Assembly: GCF_003033885.1 (NCBI RefSeq)
Contig: NZ_CP024081.1
Location: 1,705,980-1,769,979 of the forward strand
Direction of reading: 5' to 3'
Length of the DNA stretch: 64,000 nucleotides
From: Pseudomonas rhizophila
GTDB taxonomy: Bacteria > Pseudomonadota > Gammaproteobacteria > Pseudomonadales > Pseudomonadaceae
The notes under the pieces are model-generated. The model searched no databases and was not told where the DNA came from. It saw only the letters and a list, made by a program, of their open reading frames with translations. Position numbers and translations under genes: made by a program. Of the stretch, positions 9,235 through 19,600 are shown in pieces (the first letter of the stretch is position 1; every line of letters starts with the position of its first letter).

Positions 9235-10287
9235 ATGAACAGACTTGAACGGATCAAGGGTTGCCTGCTCGGCGGCGCAGTCGGTGATGCGCTGGGCGCC
9301 CCGGTGGAGTTTCTCGAGTGGTCTGCAATTGAAGCCAGGTTCGGTCCACAAGGTATCGTTGATTTTGCTCCGGCATTCGATACCCTCGGCGCCATCACTG
9401 ACGATACGCAGATGATGCTTTTCACGGCAGAAGGTTTGCTGCGAGCCTATGTGTGCGGCAGCGCTCGAGGGGCTTGCCACGTCCCCAGCATCATTCATCA
9501 TGCATTGCTGCGCTGGCTGATAACCCAGGACTACCCTGCGGCAATGCCGATCGATGTGGACGGCTGGCTGATCAAGCAATCGCAGCTCTGGTCTCGGCGC
9601 GCCCCTGGCACGACTTGCCTGGGTGCACTCAAGGCCAGTCCGCGGCTGGGCGCAGTTGCCGAGAACAACAGCAAAGGCTGTGGCGCCTTGATGCGCGTTG
9701 CACCATGCGCTTTTTTTGCCAACGCCTTTGACTACGCTGCCCAGTCGGGGCGCCTGACTCACGGACATCCTACGGGTTATCTGGCAGCCGGGTTGTTTGC
9801 CGATATTCTCCAGCGCATTGTCGATCGGCAAGACAGCCTGGAGCATGCGGTTACTCAGAGCCTGGCCAAATATGGACAGACGCCGGGTATGGAAGAAACA
9901 CGCAGTCTCATTGAGCGTGTACTTTTCTTCTTTTACGAGGGCTATCAGCCGACGCCTCAACGGATAGGCGAGCTCGGTGGTGGATGGGTCGCCGAAGAAA
10001 CGCTGGCTATCGGATTGTGGTGCGCCCTGGCAGCGCCTTCGCTTGAAGAAGGCGTGATCATGGCAGTGAATCACAGTGGCGATAGCGACAGTACCGGGCT
10101 CATCACCGGGCATTTGTTGGGTGCTCAGTATGGTGCTGCGGCTATTCCTGCTCGGTGGTTTGAGCCATTGGAGTTACGTGAAGTCATCGTGCAAGTTGCC
10201 GAGGATATAGAGCGTATTCCGCAGGAGTACTGTGGGTATGGCGGAGAGTTTGATCAGCGGATCGAGCAGGCATATCCCGCTTGCTGA
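9235..10287 (+). CDS. ADP-ribosylglycohydrolase (ARH/DraG family)
   Basis: A 350-residue enzyme of the ADP-ribosylglycohydrolase family, which removes ADP-ribose from proteins or other acceptors using a binuclear metal site. The metal-binding motifs are present: GDALGAPVE near residue 19, TDDTQM near 61 and the C-terminal NHSGDSDSTG near 281. The length is normal. A GAGGAAAG ribosome site precedes the ATG. In this defence setting it may reverse a toxin-type ADP-ribosylation or act on a nucleotide signal, but no ADP-ribosyltransferase partner is visible in the window. The zinc-ribbon gene follows 46 bp downstream. Confidence 0.9.
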   Translation: MNRLERIKGCLLGGAVGDALGAPVEFLEWSAIEARFGPQGIVDFAPAFDTLGAITDDTQMMLFTAEGLLRAYVCGSARGACHVPSIIHHALLRWLITQDYPAAMPIDVDGWLIKQSQLWSRRAPGTTCLGALKASPRLGAVAENNSKGCGALMRVAPCAFFANAFDYAAQSGRLTHGHPTGYLAAGLFADILQRIVDRQDSLEHAVTQSLAKYGQTPGMEETRSLIERVLFFFYEGYQPTPQRIGELGGGWVAEETLAIGLWCALAAPSLEEGVIMAVNHSGDSDSTGLITGHLLGAQYGAAAIPARWFEPLELREVIVQVAEDIERIPQEYCGYGGEFDQRIEQAYPAC

Positions 10288-10333
10288 GCGTGCTGAAGGA
10301 AATGACCATGTATAAATGTTCAGGAGAGCCGCA

Positions 10334-10537
10334 ATGCCAATCAAACCCAAACCTTTCACTTTTGTGTGTGATGAGTGTGGTTGGAAAAAAACTGTAGCAC
10401 CCCGAAGCGATGCATTGGGGCCCGGTGACTGGTTTGCTCGCTGCCCCAAATGCGGTAGCGAGGCGTTGAGCCATCGGCCAGCGGACGTTATCGATCGGAC
10501 AGTGGCTGAATGGCTGGCTCGGCTGCGACGCTTATGA
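10334..10537 (+). CDS. Small zinc-ribbon protein
   Basis: A 67-residue protein from the ATG at 10334, preceded by AGGAGA; an earlier in-frame ATG at 10316 is less well placed. Two CxxC knuckles (CDEC near residue 12 and CPKC near 38) form a likely zinc ribbon, followed by a short helix rich in Arg and Leu. It lies downstream of the ADP-ribosylglycohydrolase gene on the same strand. The specific function is unknown. Zinc ribbons of this size often bind nucleic acid or act as adaptor subunits. Confidence 0.7.
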   Translation: MPIKPKPFTFVCDECGWKKTVAPRSDALGPGDWFARCPKCGSEALSHRPADVIDRTVAEWLARLRRL

Positions 10538-10621
10538 GTGCTCGTTGTGACGCGTAGTGATGTCATACGCTGCAGTCGAGTGTGTATCGCCTGCAACCTT
10601 CTCAGGTCGCTGGCGAAGCGC

Positions 10622-12211
10622 TCATGTTGCTGCGTGCGGATTGCGGATCGCCAGGGTGACATGCACATCATCCACAAGGCGAACTTCACCGTGCAGTAGA
10701 CTGCCCTTGACCAGCACCTGCGGGTCGATTCGCAGGCCTGCGCGAATCATGCTGAAGCTCAGGCCAGTGGTGGCAATCGCGCTGCCGAACTCCACGATGA
10801 TCTTTTTCACATCGAGCTTGATCGCCAGCACCCGAATCTCGAACTGCTCGCCAATGACTAGCGGACGATTGAGCCATGAGCGGCGAAATCGGTAGATCAG
10901 TTCGTGGCCGCGTTGTACCTCTTCGTCTTCGGCTACACCACCGACGATGCGGGTTATCGTTTCAAGCATCTCCTGCTTGAGTTCACCGAAGGCGCCGACC
11001 ATTTCGTTGAGTCGGCGCTGGTCATTGCGTAAGCGTTCGATCTGCTGCTTTAGCGTTGCACGCCGTTTCTCAGCCAAATTTTCGGCGATAGGCAAGAGCT
11101 CGTTCAAGGCAGCCAGTAGCTCACGGTTATTGGCCACAGCATTACTGTTGTGGGCGACGATGGCGTCCATTACTCGTGCGCAGGCCAAACGCTTCTGGGT
11201 GCGCTTGCGCTGGTTATTGAGCGTATCCAGCCAGGCGCGTACGTCATCGCCGGCAACGTGCTGACCCGTGAGATCACCCAGTGGGGCGGCCCAGGCCATC
11301 AGCCCGGCTCGGATGATGCCAGCCTCGTCGAGTGCCTGCGCTGTGCTGTTGAGGATCACCTGGATGCGTGAACGACCGACCAGATCCGCTTGGGTGACGA
11401 CGAAGAAGATGGGTTTTGGGTGGTTGAGGGTCCGCAGAAACTCCAGGTCATCACGGCGGATGGAGCCATTCTTGGCACTGAGCAGCCAGATCACGTGGTC
11501 GGCGTCGGCCAGTTGGCGCTGGGCGATCCGTGCATCGCTATGCATGGCGTCGTTGCGGTCAGCCTTGCTGTAGCCGGGCGTGTCGAGGAATGCGAGGCGC
11601 TGCCACAGGCCGGGCAAATGGATCATCAGCAGGCGCAGGACATGAGCGAAACCAACCTCCACGCCGAGCGTTTCCTGGTAATGCTTCTGGAAGGCATGGG
11701 TGATTGCCTGCAGAGCGCTGCGATCCAGCGCGACCTCCTGGGTGAAGCTGTTCAGCGCAATGATTTCCTCACGCTCACCCTGCACGATGTAACTGGGAAT
11801 CGCGGTGGTGGGCTCAAGCGATTCAGGTAGCACATCGACACAGAGCAGACTGTTGAGAAAGCGTGACTTGCCCGCACTGAAGCCGCCGCCGACACCAATT
11901 ACTGTCTTGTTGGCCAGGTCGGGGAAAGCAACCAGGTCCTCCAGCGACTGCTCAAGCGCCACCAACTCGCGATAGGCTTGTGCCTCGGCCGGATAGTCGT
12001 CGCGTGCGGCGAGATTGACGAAGCTCTGGTGGATCAGTTGGTGCAAACGGTGTAACTGCCGACGATGTTCGCTGTGGATCACGCCCTGAGGCTGGGCGAT
12101 CAGTCGGGTGATAAGTTGGAGGCCCAGTGCCGAATCTGCCAGATAAGGGTTGGCAGTTTCGGCTTCGGCGGCCTCCAGTTCTTCGAGGGAGAAGCTGAAA
12201 TCAAGGGACAT
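10622..12211 (-). CDS. Dynamin-like GTPase, fourth gene of the dynamin operon
   Basis: A 529-residue dynamin-family GTPase. The P-loop GGGFSAGKS lies near residues 108-116, the G2 threonines in EPTTAIPS, G3 is DTPGYSK and G4 is TQAD. A long helical region (about 330-440, with RATLKQQIERLRNDQRRL) follows. It is a paralogue of the second gene (14529-16616): both begin MSLDFS and share blocks such as FPDLANKTV and ESLEPTTAIPS. It lacks the Sel1 repeats and instead ends in a beta-rich tail. It starts 80 bp after the third gene. Bacterial dynamin-like proteins remodel or protect membranes, often as heteromeric pairs. Confidence 0.85.
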   Translation of the reverse strand: MSLDFSFSLEELEAAEAETANPYLADSALGLQLITRLIAQPQGVIHSEHRRQLHRLHQLIHQSFVNLAARDDYPAEAQAYRELVALEQSLEDLVAFPDLANKTVIGVGGGFSAGKSRFLNSLLCVDVLPESLEPTTAIPSYIVQGEREEIIALNSFTQEVALDRSALQAITHAFQKHYQETLGVEVGFAHVLRLLMIHLPGLWQRLAFLDTPGYSKADRNDAMHSDARIAQRQLADADHVIWLLSAKNGSIRRDDLEFLRTLNHPKPIFFVVTQADLVGRSRIQVILNSTAQALDEAGIIRAGLMAWAAPLGDLTGQHVAGDDVRAWLDTLNNQRKRTQKRLACARVMDAIVAHNSNAVANNRELLAALNELLPIAENLAEKRRATLKQQIERLRNDQRRLNEMVGAFGELKQEMLETITRIVGGVAEDEEVQRGHELIYRFRRSWLNRPLVIGEQFEIRVLAIKLDVKKIIVEFGSAIATTGLSFSMIRAGLRIDPQVLVKGSLLHGEVRLVDDVHVTLAIRNPHAAT

Positions 12212-12291
12212 TTAGAATTCTTCTGTTTGCAGGCCACTGTCTCGTGTTGGCTGATATTTCATCGCGGTATCAGGCGCTCGGCACTTCACCA

Positions 12292-14532
12292 TCACAGCGC
12301 CGCCAGTGCTTTTGCTACCGCCTGGCGGGCTGCAGTGATCTGCTGGATGCTCTGCTCCTTGTTGGCGATGTCTTCTCGCAAGTGGGTCAGGCTCTGCTGG
12401 ATGTCGCGGCTCATGTTTTCGACAAAGGTCTGGCCGGTGCTGCCCAGGCTGTTTTCGATAGCCTCCACCTTGCCCTTCACTTCGCCTTCCAGGTCGCGAA
12501 TGATCGCGGCCACAGCTTCGCGTTGGGCCTCCTTGAGGCCGTTGATCTGGCTCTCTGAAACCCGTTCGCTGCCAAACGATTTAATGATGCTGATGCTGTA
12601 GTCCTTGTCGCCGAAGCTAACATTCGGAATGGTGATGCGGCGCAGGCTCTTGTTGACCTCTGCCAGCATCAGTTCTGCATCGAAGTCGGCGCTGCCGGTG
12701 TCGAACAGTGACATCGCCGCGACACCCACTTTTCGGCGCAGCTCATCGAGATCGACGCAGCCGATGATTGCCTTCTGCAGAGCCTTGGTGGTCTGCAAGG
12801 CGAAAACCTGGACCTGTTCGATGGCATCCTGGGCGCTGGCGTAGGTGGTGACCACGTCGCGGTAGCGCGTTTCCCAGTCATGGCCGAAAAAACCGCCGAA
12901 CCACGAAGTGTCGACCTGATAACTCTCTGTGGTTGTCTCTCGAACAACCTGTATTCGTGAATATTTCTGTGCCTGCTCGCGAATGTCTGTCTTCAACAGC
13001 GCGAACTGCTGGCTGGCTTTGACCAACTGCTCGTCAAACACGCCTTCCAGGCGCGCCTTGCCGCCTTTCATACGCCTGAGCATGTCCTGCTCGATTCTCT
13101 CCAACTCCCCGATGTCGCCGTTGCGAACCTGTTCGCTACGCGCCTGCAGGCTGAGCTCAATCTGTTGCAGGCGTTCACGTGTTCCGTTGTGCACGCCTTC
13201 GATCAGATGCTGTTCCTTGCTGGCGATCAGGTGCTGCTTGTATTCGCGCTGGGCGAGGATCTCGTCGCGTAGCGCCGTAATGTTGGAGAGTTGCCGCAGG
13301 CTGTTCGGTTCAAAGGCAAAACCGGTGGCGGTGCATAGCTGATCGAGTTGTTCGCGGTCTTCTTCGGACAGGGAGTTGAAGTGCTCGGCGACCAGCCACG
13401 CCCAGCTGGAAATGAATCGTGGCGCGGATTTTTTGACAGCGCTGAGGATGCGCCGGGTCTTGTTGTCCTGGCCGGGCTGGTTGATCTGCGCCTCCAGCGT
13501 CAGGCTGGCCTGATCCGTCATTTTCTTGTCCAGCAGCTGCAGCATCGCACCGGTTCGTACAGCAGAACGTTTCTCGGCGGGTGCCCGTTCGGCGAGCTTG
13601 CTGGCTGTGATGGCTATGCCACGATCCTGGCGCAGGGCGAGATCGCGCTGCGAACCGACCAGGAACACCGCCTTTTCGTCGATACCCGCTTCGGGTAGTT
13701 GCTCGCGCAGCACCGCCATGTCGGAGGAGGTGAGGAACTGGCTGACTGCCGAGAGCAGAAAGATCACGTCGCACTGGCCAAGGAAGCTACGGGTGATTTG
13801 GCCACGGGAAACCACCGGGTCGTTGAAACCGGGGGTATCGATTATTTCTAGGCCCTGCAGGCGCTTGTCGTCGACATGCAACACGGACATCTTGGTGATG
13901 GCGGTGAAGCGTCCGCCGCTGCCAACATATTCCTGCAGTGCATAGGCCAGGTTTTCTGCGCCACCAGCGACGTCCAGTACCTCGGTTTTACCCAGGTAGT
14001 CGTGTACGTCGAGGCCCTTCCTGCGTGTCATTTCCACCAGCTCTTGCGAGGAGCGGATGGCTTCGGGAACGTGGCGATCGATCTCCTCCGCTGTGCGCGC
14101 GCGAGGTGTCGCGAGAACTTTGGCGAAAGGGCTGTCGCTCTTCGGCGGCTCCCTCAGCTTGCGCTCTGCTTCGGCATAGGCCTTGGGGTACTCGTTGGCG
14201 CGTTGTTCGATGTCGGCCCAGTCGTCGGCGCTGTAGAACACCACTTCAGCCTTGGCCTTGGGGGCGTAGACAATCTTGGTCAAAGCAGCGGTCATCGGCG
14301 TGTCAGCCTTGGGCAGCAGGTCGCGGCCGAAAAAGGCAGCATTGAGGAACGAAGACTTACCGGCCTTCATCTGGCCAACGACAGCGATGCGCAGGTCGCG
14401 ACCGCTCTCGCGCGCAGCGTGGAGATTGACTTCAAGCCCGTCGAGCAAGGTTTTCAGACTACTGAGTTGTTCGGCGTCAATAACAGTGGCATGCGGGGTT
14501 AGCGAAGCCAGGGTGAAAGTTTTGGCGGTCAT
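12292..14532 (-). CDS. Dynamin-like GTPase, third gene of the dynamin operon
   Basis: A 746-residue dynamin-like protein. The start at 14532 is set by the ATGA overlap with the stop of the preceding gene; an in-frame ATG at 14586 lies inside that gene. G1 is GQMKAGKS near residue 52, the G2 Thr is in ADTPMTA, G3 is DTPGFND near 240 and G4 is probably GSQRD. The rest is helical and coiled-coil, with a central block (about 400-560) and a C-terminal region ending in a charged coiled coil. It differs from the second and fourth genes and so provides a second GTPase type, consistent with a heteromeric dynamin complex. Confidence 0.85.
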   Translation of the reverse strand: MTAKTFTLASLTPHATVIDAEQLSSLKTLLDGLEVNLHAARESGRDLRIAVVGQMKAGKSSFLNAAFFGRDLLPKADTPMTAALTKIVYAPKAKAEVVFYSADDWADIEQRANEYPKAYAEAERKLREPPKSDSPFAKVLATPRARTAEEIDRHVPEAIRSSQELVEMTRRKGLDVHDYLGKTEVLDVAGGAENLAYALQEYVGSGGRFTAITKMSVLHVDDKRLQGLEIIDTPGFNDPVVSRGQITRSFLGQCDVIFLLSAVSQFLTSSDMAVLREQLPEAGIDEKAVFLVGSQRDLALRQDRGIAITASKLAERAPAEKRSAVRTGAMLQLLDKKMTDQASLTLEAQINQPGQDNKTRRILSAVKKSAPRFISSWAWLVAEHFNSLSEEDREQLDQLCTATGFAFEPNSLRQLSNITALRDEILAQREYKQHLIASKEQHLIEGVHNGTRERLQQIELSLQARSEQVRNGDIGELERIEQDMLRRMKGGKARLEGVFDEQLVKASQQFALLKTDIREQAQKYSRIQVVRETTTESYQVDTSWFGGFFGHDWETRYRDVVTTYASAQDAIEQVQVFALQTTKALQKAIIGCVDLDELRRKVGVAAMSLFDTGSADFDAELMLAEVNKSLRRITIPNVSFGDKDYSISIIKSFGSERVSESQINGLKEAQREAVAAIIRDLEGEVKGKVEAIENSLGSTGQTFVENMSRDIQQSLTHLREDIANKEQSIQQITAARQAVAKALAAL

Positions 14533-16616
14533 AGCGAATTTTTCCCGAGAATTTTTTGCCAAGTCGCAAATGTGCCAGGCGACCAAAAGGGGCCAATTGC
14601 TTGTTGTTTCTTGAGCAGTGAAGATGCTTTGGCATGATCTTGTGCAGCCGCCTTCTCCAGCCAGCTGATAGCGTGAGCGGAGTTTTTTCTCAGTCCTTCG
14701 CCGTTTAAGTAGCGACGGCCAAGTTCAAATTGGGCATCGGCATGCCCTGCCTCGGCCGCTGTGCGGTAAGCCACAATGGCTTTTTCCAGGTCCTGGGAAA
14801 CACCCAGGCCTTTTTCGTAAAGTACCCCTAAAGCGTATTGCCCGGCGGGGCTGCCATTTTTGGCTGATCGTGTGATCACGTAGAAGCGGGCTTCCTCGTG
14901 ACCTTGCCTGGCTGCTTTTTCAAACCAATACAGTGCCTGCTCGTCGTCTTTGGCAATCCCTTCTCCCCTGGTCAGGCAAATGCCCAGGTTGTATTGAGCC
15001 TCGGCGTGTCCTTGCTCCGCGGCCTGGAGGTAACAGGCGATGGCGCTTTGCAGATTTTCTGGAACGCCTACACCGTTCTCGTAGCAGACGCCTAGGTAGA
15101 ACTGGGCCTGCACATGACCCTGGTGTTTGGCCTTGCGGTACCACTGCGCCGCAAGGCGTTCGTCTACGCACACGCCTTGCCCAAGCTCGTGATAGATGCC
15201 GAGTTGAAACTGGGCAGCGGCGTTCCCCTGTTCTGCGGCGTGCTGGAAGAAGACAGCCGCTGAGTCGTAATCGCCTTCCTCATGAAGTGCCAAGCCCTTG
15301 CCGTAGAGCTCTTCGATGGAAAGCGCATCAATGGCCAGGTCACCGATGATCTGCGCGATGATTTCCTGCATTTCGTTCTTTAAAACGGTGAAGGCGTCGA
15401 CAAGTTCGGCAAAGACTTTCTGCCGGGTACGTTGCTCCTGGAGCAGTTCCTGTAGCGTTGCCTGTTCACTTTGAGGCAGTTTTTCCTGAAGTGGCAGAAG
15501 GGTATTGAACAGCGATAATTTTCGGCGGCTGTTGGACAGGTTTTCCCGGTTGTGCTGGATATAACCGTCTAGGACACGTTCGCAAGTGCGCCTGTGGTGG
15601 GTGTACTTGGGAGCCTCGTCCAGCGTTTGGAGCCACACGCGAATATCGTCACCAGCAATCAACGCTCCCTGTTCGGCTCCCAGCGGTGCTGCCCAGGCCA
15701 TCAGTCCGGCGCAAGGAATGCCCGAAGCCTCGATCGCCTCTGCGGTGCTGTGCAGGATGGCGTCGATAGAGGAGCGGCCGACCAGATCGGCCTGAGTGAC
15801 GACGAAGAAAATCGGTCCGGGATGATCGAGACTGCGCAAAAATGCCAGATCGTCCTGGCGAATCGAACCGTTCCTGGCGCTGAGCAGCCACATCACATGA
15901 TCGGCTTCGGTCAGTTGCTTGAGGGCAATGGTTTCATCGCTGTCAGTGCTACCAAGGGCGTCTACCTTGCTGTAACCAGGCGTATCAAGGAAGGCCAGGT
16001 TGCTCCAGGCGAAGCTTGCGCAGTGGAGCATCAACAGCTTGAGCACGTGGGCAAAACCGAACGCCTCGTCGAGACTGTCGCGGTAGTGGCTGGTGAAGGC
16101 GTGGGTGATGGCCTGCAGGCCGTCGCGGTCCAGTCGAATCTGCTGGTTGAAGGTGTTCAGCGCAACGATACCGTCTTCGCCACGGGTGATGAAACTGGGA
16201 ATCGCCGTGGTTGGCTCCAGCGACTCCGGTAGCAGATCGACGCCGAGCAGGGTGTTGAGCAGGCGCGACTTGCCGGCGCTGAAACCACCCCCGACGCCGA
16301 CCACGGTCTTGTTGGCCAGGTCGGGAAACAGAGCAAGGTTTTCCAGTGACGCTTCCAGCGCCTGCAGCTCGCGCAACGCCTGGGCTTCACCGGGAAAGCT
16401 GCCTTTGGACGTAAGCTCGATGAAGCGCTCATTGATCAGTCGGTGCAGCGCGGCGGGCAGTTGCTGCCGTTGCGCCTTGCCCACGTTCGGACGTGGCTGT
16501 CCGACCAGGCTGGCAATCAGTTGCAAGCCTTTACCGGGATCTCTCAGGTAAGGGTTGGTGGTGGCCGATTGCGCGGCCTCCAGCTCTTCGAAGGATAAGC
16601 TGAAATCAAGCGACAT
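14529..16616 (-). CDS. Dynamin-like GTPase with C-terminal Sel1 repeats, second gene of the dynamin operon
   Basis: A 695-residue fusion. The dynamin-like GTPase domain has P-loop GGGFSAGKS near residue 110, EPTTAIPS (G2), DTPGYSK (G3) and TQAD (G4). From about residue 430 to 660 it carries six or seven Sel1-type repeats (pattern AxxxYxxAAxxGxxxAQxxLGxxYxxGxGV), which are protein-binding solenoids. The ATG at 16616 lies inside the end of the patatin-dynamin gene (11-bp overlap), and its own TGA overlaps the next ATG, so the operon is translationally coupled throughout. The Sel1 part may be the sensor or partner-binding arm; this is inference. Confidence 0.87.
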   Translation of the reverse strand: MSLDFSLSFEELEAAQSATTNPYLRDPGKGLQLIASLVGQPRPNVGKAQRQQLPAALHRLINERFIELTSKGSFPGEAQALRELQALEASLENLALFPDLANKTVVGVGGGFSAGKSRLLNTLLGVDLLPESLEPTTAIPSFITRGEDGIVALNTFNQQIRLDRDGLQAITHAFTSHYRDSLDEAFGFAHVLKLLMLHCASFAWSNLAFLDTPGYSKVDALGSTDSDETIALKQLTEADHVMWLLSARNGSIRQDDLAFLRSLDHPGPIFFVVTQADLVGRSSIDAILHSTAEAIEASGIPCAGLMAWAAPLGAEQGALIAGDDIRVWLQTLDEAPKYTHHRRTCERVLDGYIQHNRENLSNSRRKLSLFNTLLPLQEKLPQSEQATLQELLQEQRTRQKVFAELVDAFTVLKNEMQEIIAQIIGDLAIDALSIEELYGKGLALHEEGDYDSAAVFFQHAAEQGNAAAQFQLGIYHELGQGVCVDERLAAQWYRKAKHQGHVQAQFYLGVCYENGVGVPENLQSAIACYLQAAEQGHAEAQYNLGICLTRGEGIAKDDEQALYWFEKAARQGHEEARFYVITRSAKNGSPAGQYALGVLYEKGLGVSQDLEKAIVAYRTAAEAGHADAQFELGRRYLNGEGLRKNSAHAISWLEKAAAQDHAKASSLLKKQQAIGPFWSPGTFATWQKILGKNSL

Positions 16617-19600
16617 TGGCGCAGGCCTCCGCAGGTCGGGATTGTTGCTGGCGGCTGTGGTCGAGCAGTCGAGCGACGCTGTTCAGCGCCTGTTCGGCCT
16701 TGTCCTGGATATGTTGCTTGCGGTCACGGTCTGCTACCAGTTGCTGTTCGATGCGATCGAGGTTCTCCCGTTGCGTCGTCAACTGCGCGGCTAATCTGTC
16801 GCACATATCGCCGATGAACTGACGGGCATGCTTGTCGAGTGCATCGGGAATCAAGCCTTGCAACTGGCTGATGACCGTTTCAATCGCCTCATTGGCTTTG
16901 CCTTCGGCTTCGCTCTCCTTGTTGCTGCGCGAAGCGAACAGGCCGATCGCACCGCCAACTAGGCCGCCGATCAGGGTGCCAACCACCGGCACTATGGTGC
17001 CGATAGCCGCCCCAGCTGCTGCGCCGGCCGCTGAGGCACCCAAACCATAGTCGGCCTCTATTCCCGCCGGGCCGTCGCCGGAGAGTTGCGGCCCCTCAAA
17101 GGCGCTGAACTCGATATGACTGCCCAGGCGTTGGCAGGCGTCCATGAGACGCGGGGTCAGGTTCTGCTCAATGGCCAACTGGCAAGCGTTACGTGCATCG
17201 GCGGTGAGCAGCGGACCAATGCCTTGGCCAGCCAGCAGCATCTGTTTGTAGGCCTGGCGACGACTGCGCAGGTAACTGTTGACGGTGGCCAGCACCTGAT
17301 GGCTGATCGCTGCGCGGCAGTCGCGTAGCAGGCTGTCCTGTTCGTTGGCATGGTTTTCTTCGAGTCGGGCCATGCCCTTGTCGAGGATCTTCTGCTGTTC
17401 GAGCAGTTGCTCTGCGCTGGTGTCCATCGCCAGTTGCTGGCGAATCAGGCGTTCGGCCTGAACCAACAACGCCTTGATCTGCGCAGCGAAGCGTTCTTGG
17501 AACAGGATTGCCTTCTGGGTTTCGAGGCCGGCGAGCAAGTCTTCGAAGCCACTCAGATCGCCCTCACGCGCAGAGCAGCCACGGGTCGGTTGGCTTGAGT
17601 CTAGGCCGGCCTGTTCGGCGAGGGAGCGGCGCAGGGGTTCGCGCTGCTGACGGCTGTTCAGTGCCTCCTGGCAGACCAGTAGGGAAAACGTCTGACCCAA
17701 GGAGCGCTGGCGATCAATGAAGGCCAGCTCGTCGATACCGACCTGACTGATACGGGTGACGCAGAGGATGCACGACACAGCTTCTCCGATGTATTGCTCT
17801 AGCGCACGTTCATGTTGGCCGTTGCTGGAGCCCAGGCCCGGCGTGTCGACCAGCACCAGATCAGGGTGACGGGCGAGGGCAGTGCGGCACAGGTGCAGTT
17901 CTACGAACAGGGGTGGCCGGGCGGTAGTGCGCGGATCGTCGAGTAGCGCGGCGTAGGCTGTGAGCGGTTTTTCCTCGCGCCGTACCTGGCCAGTCCCGGC
18001 GTCCTCCAGCCAGTGGATCACCAGCTTTTCCGCGCCCGGTTCGGCGTAGTGGAATTCAGTGGCCAGACTGGTGCAGGCGCCGAGGTCGTCCTTCTGAATA
18101 TCCTCGCCCAGCCAGCAGTTGAGCAGGGTCGACTTACCAGCACTGAACTTGCCGATCAGCGGTACCTTGAGGTGGAAACCGGTGATCTGCTGGCGTAGGG
18201 CGTTGATCTCCCCGGCGAAGCTCTTGGGCAGGATGTTTTCCCCCAGCAGGTCGTCAAGCACTTGCAGTTGCCCCAGCCAGTGCTCCTTGTACTGACTCAG
18301 GTCGCTGCTGCGTACCACCGAAAATCCGGCGCACTGGAGGTGGTAGAGCAGTTCGGCGAGAAAGTCCCAGGCGGGTAGCGCCGTTGCCGCGCCATACCCC
18401 CAGCGTGCCGTTACGCTGTCGGTGTCCGTCGGCGCAGTACCGCCGCGTAAATCAAGCAACCAAAGGGCGGTCGGGTTGAACAGGTTAGCCTGGGGCAGCG
18501 CGGCCAGTTGCAGGGTAAGTGCCTGCAGACAGGCCGGTTGCTCGCTCAACTGGGTGCAGAACTCGCCGATCTGCACGGGGTGAGCATGATCCAGCCCGAC
18601 GAGCAGGCACATTTCTTTGAGGCTGTTCAGCTCGTGGACTGTCCACTGGCCGTCGGTGAGGCGAAAGAAGTCGTTGGCCAGACAGCTGAGACGCAAGGCC
18701 GCAGGCAGTTCGCTGAGCGCCTTGCCGTCAAGATGACGCCTATTGGGATGTAGTAGCCAGTCGTGCAAGCGGCTGGTGCGTTCCAGGGCGTCGAGGCGGT
18801 TCTCATGTATACTCAGGCGGTCGCGTAGCTTGCAGTAGACTCCGGCCAGCGAGCGGTAGACGCGCCGCAGATCCTGATTATGACGATCTCCCAGTCGCTG
18901 GATTTCGGCGAGTGCGCCGTTCAGGCGGTTTTGCAAGGTGCAGGCGAACTCGAGGGTGATTGCACCTTTTTCCTGAACTGCAGCAATCAGGCGCAGGGCG
19001 GCGAATTGCGCCTGGGCCACGTCGCGGACATTCTCGGCGGCAATCTGCTGGTTTTTGCCGGTGATAGCGCCCATGAAGCGCGACAGTAATCCCTGCTCAC
19101 GCAGGTAGGTGGCGCGTCCGCTGACTGGAGAAAGGGTGGCGAGGGCGTCCAGCACCGAGATTTCGACCGCCCGGCGGTTGTTGCTGTTCTGGGCCAGGAA
19201 ACTGTCGACGGCAGTTTCGAGTTGCTGACGCTCGATGTCAGCCAGCAGCGCAGTGTTGTCCAGAGCCAGGTGCTCGAGTGCGAGAGGCATATCGTCGTCG
19301 GCCAGGTCGAGCTTCTGGCTGAAATCGTCGTTGCGAACTTGCCGGTCGAAGTCATGGATATCGTCGACAGCCTTGCTGTGTTTACGGTCCACGTCGTACA
19401 GGTTGTCGCTGAGCTTGCGCTCCTGTTCGGCGGCCAGGCGGGCGCGCTCCCACAGGGCTTCGTACTGAGCTTCGTTGTCGAGGAACAACTGCAGGTGGCG
19501 GAAGATCTGCAGGCCGTCGGCATAGCCCTGTTCCATGCGCCTTGCGGCTCCTTCGTTGGAAAAGTCGAGGGTGGCGGTGACGCCGCCCAGACTGTTGGCA

